From an uncultured SAR116 cluster alpha proteobacterium (GTDB taxonomy: Bacteria; Pseudomonadota; Alphaproteobacteria; Puniceispirillales; Marisalimonadaceae), in assembly GCA_902615325.1 (NCBI GenBank), contig CACMOJ010000015.1, positions 1 to 40,345 on the forward strand: a stretch of 40,345 nt of DNA, read 5' to 3'. Of the stretch, positions 40,012 to 40,345 are shown piece by piece (the stretch's first letter is position 1; each line of letters opens with the position of its first letter). The notes below the pieces were generated by a model. It was not told the DNA's origin, searched no databases, and saw nothing but the letters and a program-made list of their open reading frames with translations. The position numbers and the translations under genes are program-made.

Positions 40012-40345
40012 TTAACTTTTTAAAGCTTTACTTTTTAAAGTCTTTTGATCAGCCATCTTTACAACTTTTGATGAGTTTAAATACCCGCCTTCATCTATCT
40101 TTAAGGTTCTATAAAGCAAGTCACCTTCAACTTTCCCAGTCGACATGACATGTAATTTTTCAGCAGATATGTCAGCTTTAATTTGCCCTTCTACGATAAT
40201 TTCTTGAGCCGTGATATTCCCAATAAAGGATGCATTTTCACTAACAATAAGTTTATCAATTTTTATTGTTCCTTTAAAATTTCCACTTAAAGTTAAATCA
40301 CCTGATCCAAAGTAGTTACCTTCAAAATTATCCTCAAATCTAATT
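40012..40345 (-). CDS. Bactofilin, C-terminal part (runs off window)
   Basis: An open frame from the window edge to TAA at 40012, 110 codons. It reads as a polymer-forming cytoskeletal (bactofilin) protein: a beta-helical run with repeats such as GSGDLTLSGNFKGTIKI, SENASFIGNITAQEIIVEGQI and GKVEGDLLYRTLKIDEGGYL, followed by a lysine-rich tail. Bactofilins form non-polar filaments that position cell-wall and other machinery. The N-terminus lies beyond the window. It shares a strand and tight junction with csaA. Confidence 0.85.
   Translation of the reverse strand, partial: IRFEDNFEGNYFGSGDLTLSGNFKGTIKIDKLIVSENASFIGNITAQEIIVEGQIKADISAEKLHVMSTGKVEGDLLYRTLKIDEGGYLNSSKVVKMADQKTLKSKALKS

Noticed and set aside
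1-40345. Mobile element, prophage, defence island, CRISPR, tRNA or riboswitch
   Set aside because: No transposase, integrase, direct-repeat array or cloverleaf was seen, and all gaps are under 200 bp with no recognisable aptamer.

Overview
This window looks like the chromosome of a very AT-rich, gene-dense Gram-negative bacterium, most plausibly a streamlined marine alphaproteobacterium (SAR11/HIMB59/AEGEAN-169 style). That placement is inferred from base composition, gene families and packing; there is no rRNA marker. The evidence is three periplasmic-binding-protein transporters (two TRAP, one tripartite tricarboxylate), proteobacterial pobA and pcaHG, intergenic gaps almost all under 150 bp, and convergent genes whose stop codons overlap. 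No tRNA, rRNA, CRISPR, insertion sequence or integrase is visible, and no gene-free stretch exceeds 300 bp.

Region 1 (1-11142, mostly minus strand) is a dicarboxylyl-CoA module. It holds an acyl-CoA dehydrogenase cut by the window edge, a frameshifted MmgE/PrpD gene, a convergent amidase, a TRAP transporter with a hairpin terminator between dctP and dctQ, and a tight operon of HTD2/Meh-like hydratase, MmgE/PrpD, CitE-type lyase, MaoC hydratase and CaiB/BaiF CoA-transferase. Together these resemble mesaconate/itaconate/citramalate-type C5 chemistry ending in acetyl-CoA plus pyruvate.

Region 2 (11340-17940, plus) is a seven-gene operon with no pathway I can name: ThDP enzyme, a small Pro-2 tautomerase-like protein, a crotonase (frameshifted), a fumarase/PcaB-superfamily lyase, a hotdog thioesterase, a second crotonase and a second CaiB/BaiF transferase.

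Region 3 (17933-22803, minus) couples a second TRAP transporter to pobA (4-hydroxybenzoate 3-monooxygenase) and a gamma-carbonic-anhydrase-like protein. Divergent from it, region 4 (22916-27094, plus) carries an extradiol dioxygenase, an MhpA-like flavin hydroxylase, a second extradiol-type VOC protein and a TauD/TfdA-type oxygenase. Region 5 (27181-31536, plus) is tctC-tctB-tctA with a third MmgE/PrpD gene.

Region 6 (31533-40345) is mixed: a DUF457 membrane protein, a type I Baeyer-Villiger monooxygenase, a cyclic-nucleotide-binding/coiled-coil protein with an upstream 56-residue membrane peptide, pcaH-pcaG (protocatechuate 3,4-dioxygenase), a DUF4149 protein, hpt, cutA, a zinc alcohol dehydrogenase, a DapA-like aldolase, csaA and a truncated bactofilin.

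The window as a whole imports organic acids and aromatics, then hydroxylates, ring-cleaves or CoA-activates them. PobA makes the substrate of PcaHG, and the PcaB-like lyase could take the next step, although the three loci are separate. No DNA-binding regulator is encoded among roughly 45 genes. I did not find a clearly new defence or mobile system. The most unusual items are the C5-CoA module with PrpD, the unassigned seven-gene operon, the four-oxygenase operon, and the cNMP-binding/mini-membrane-protein pair.
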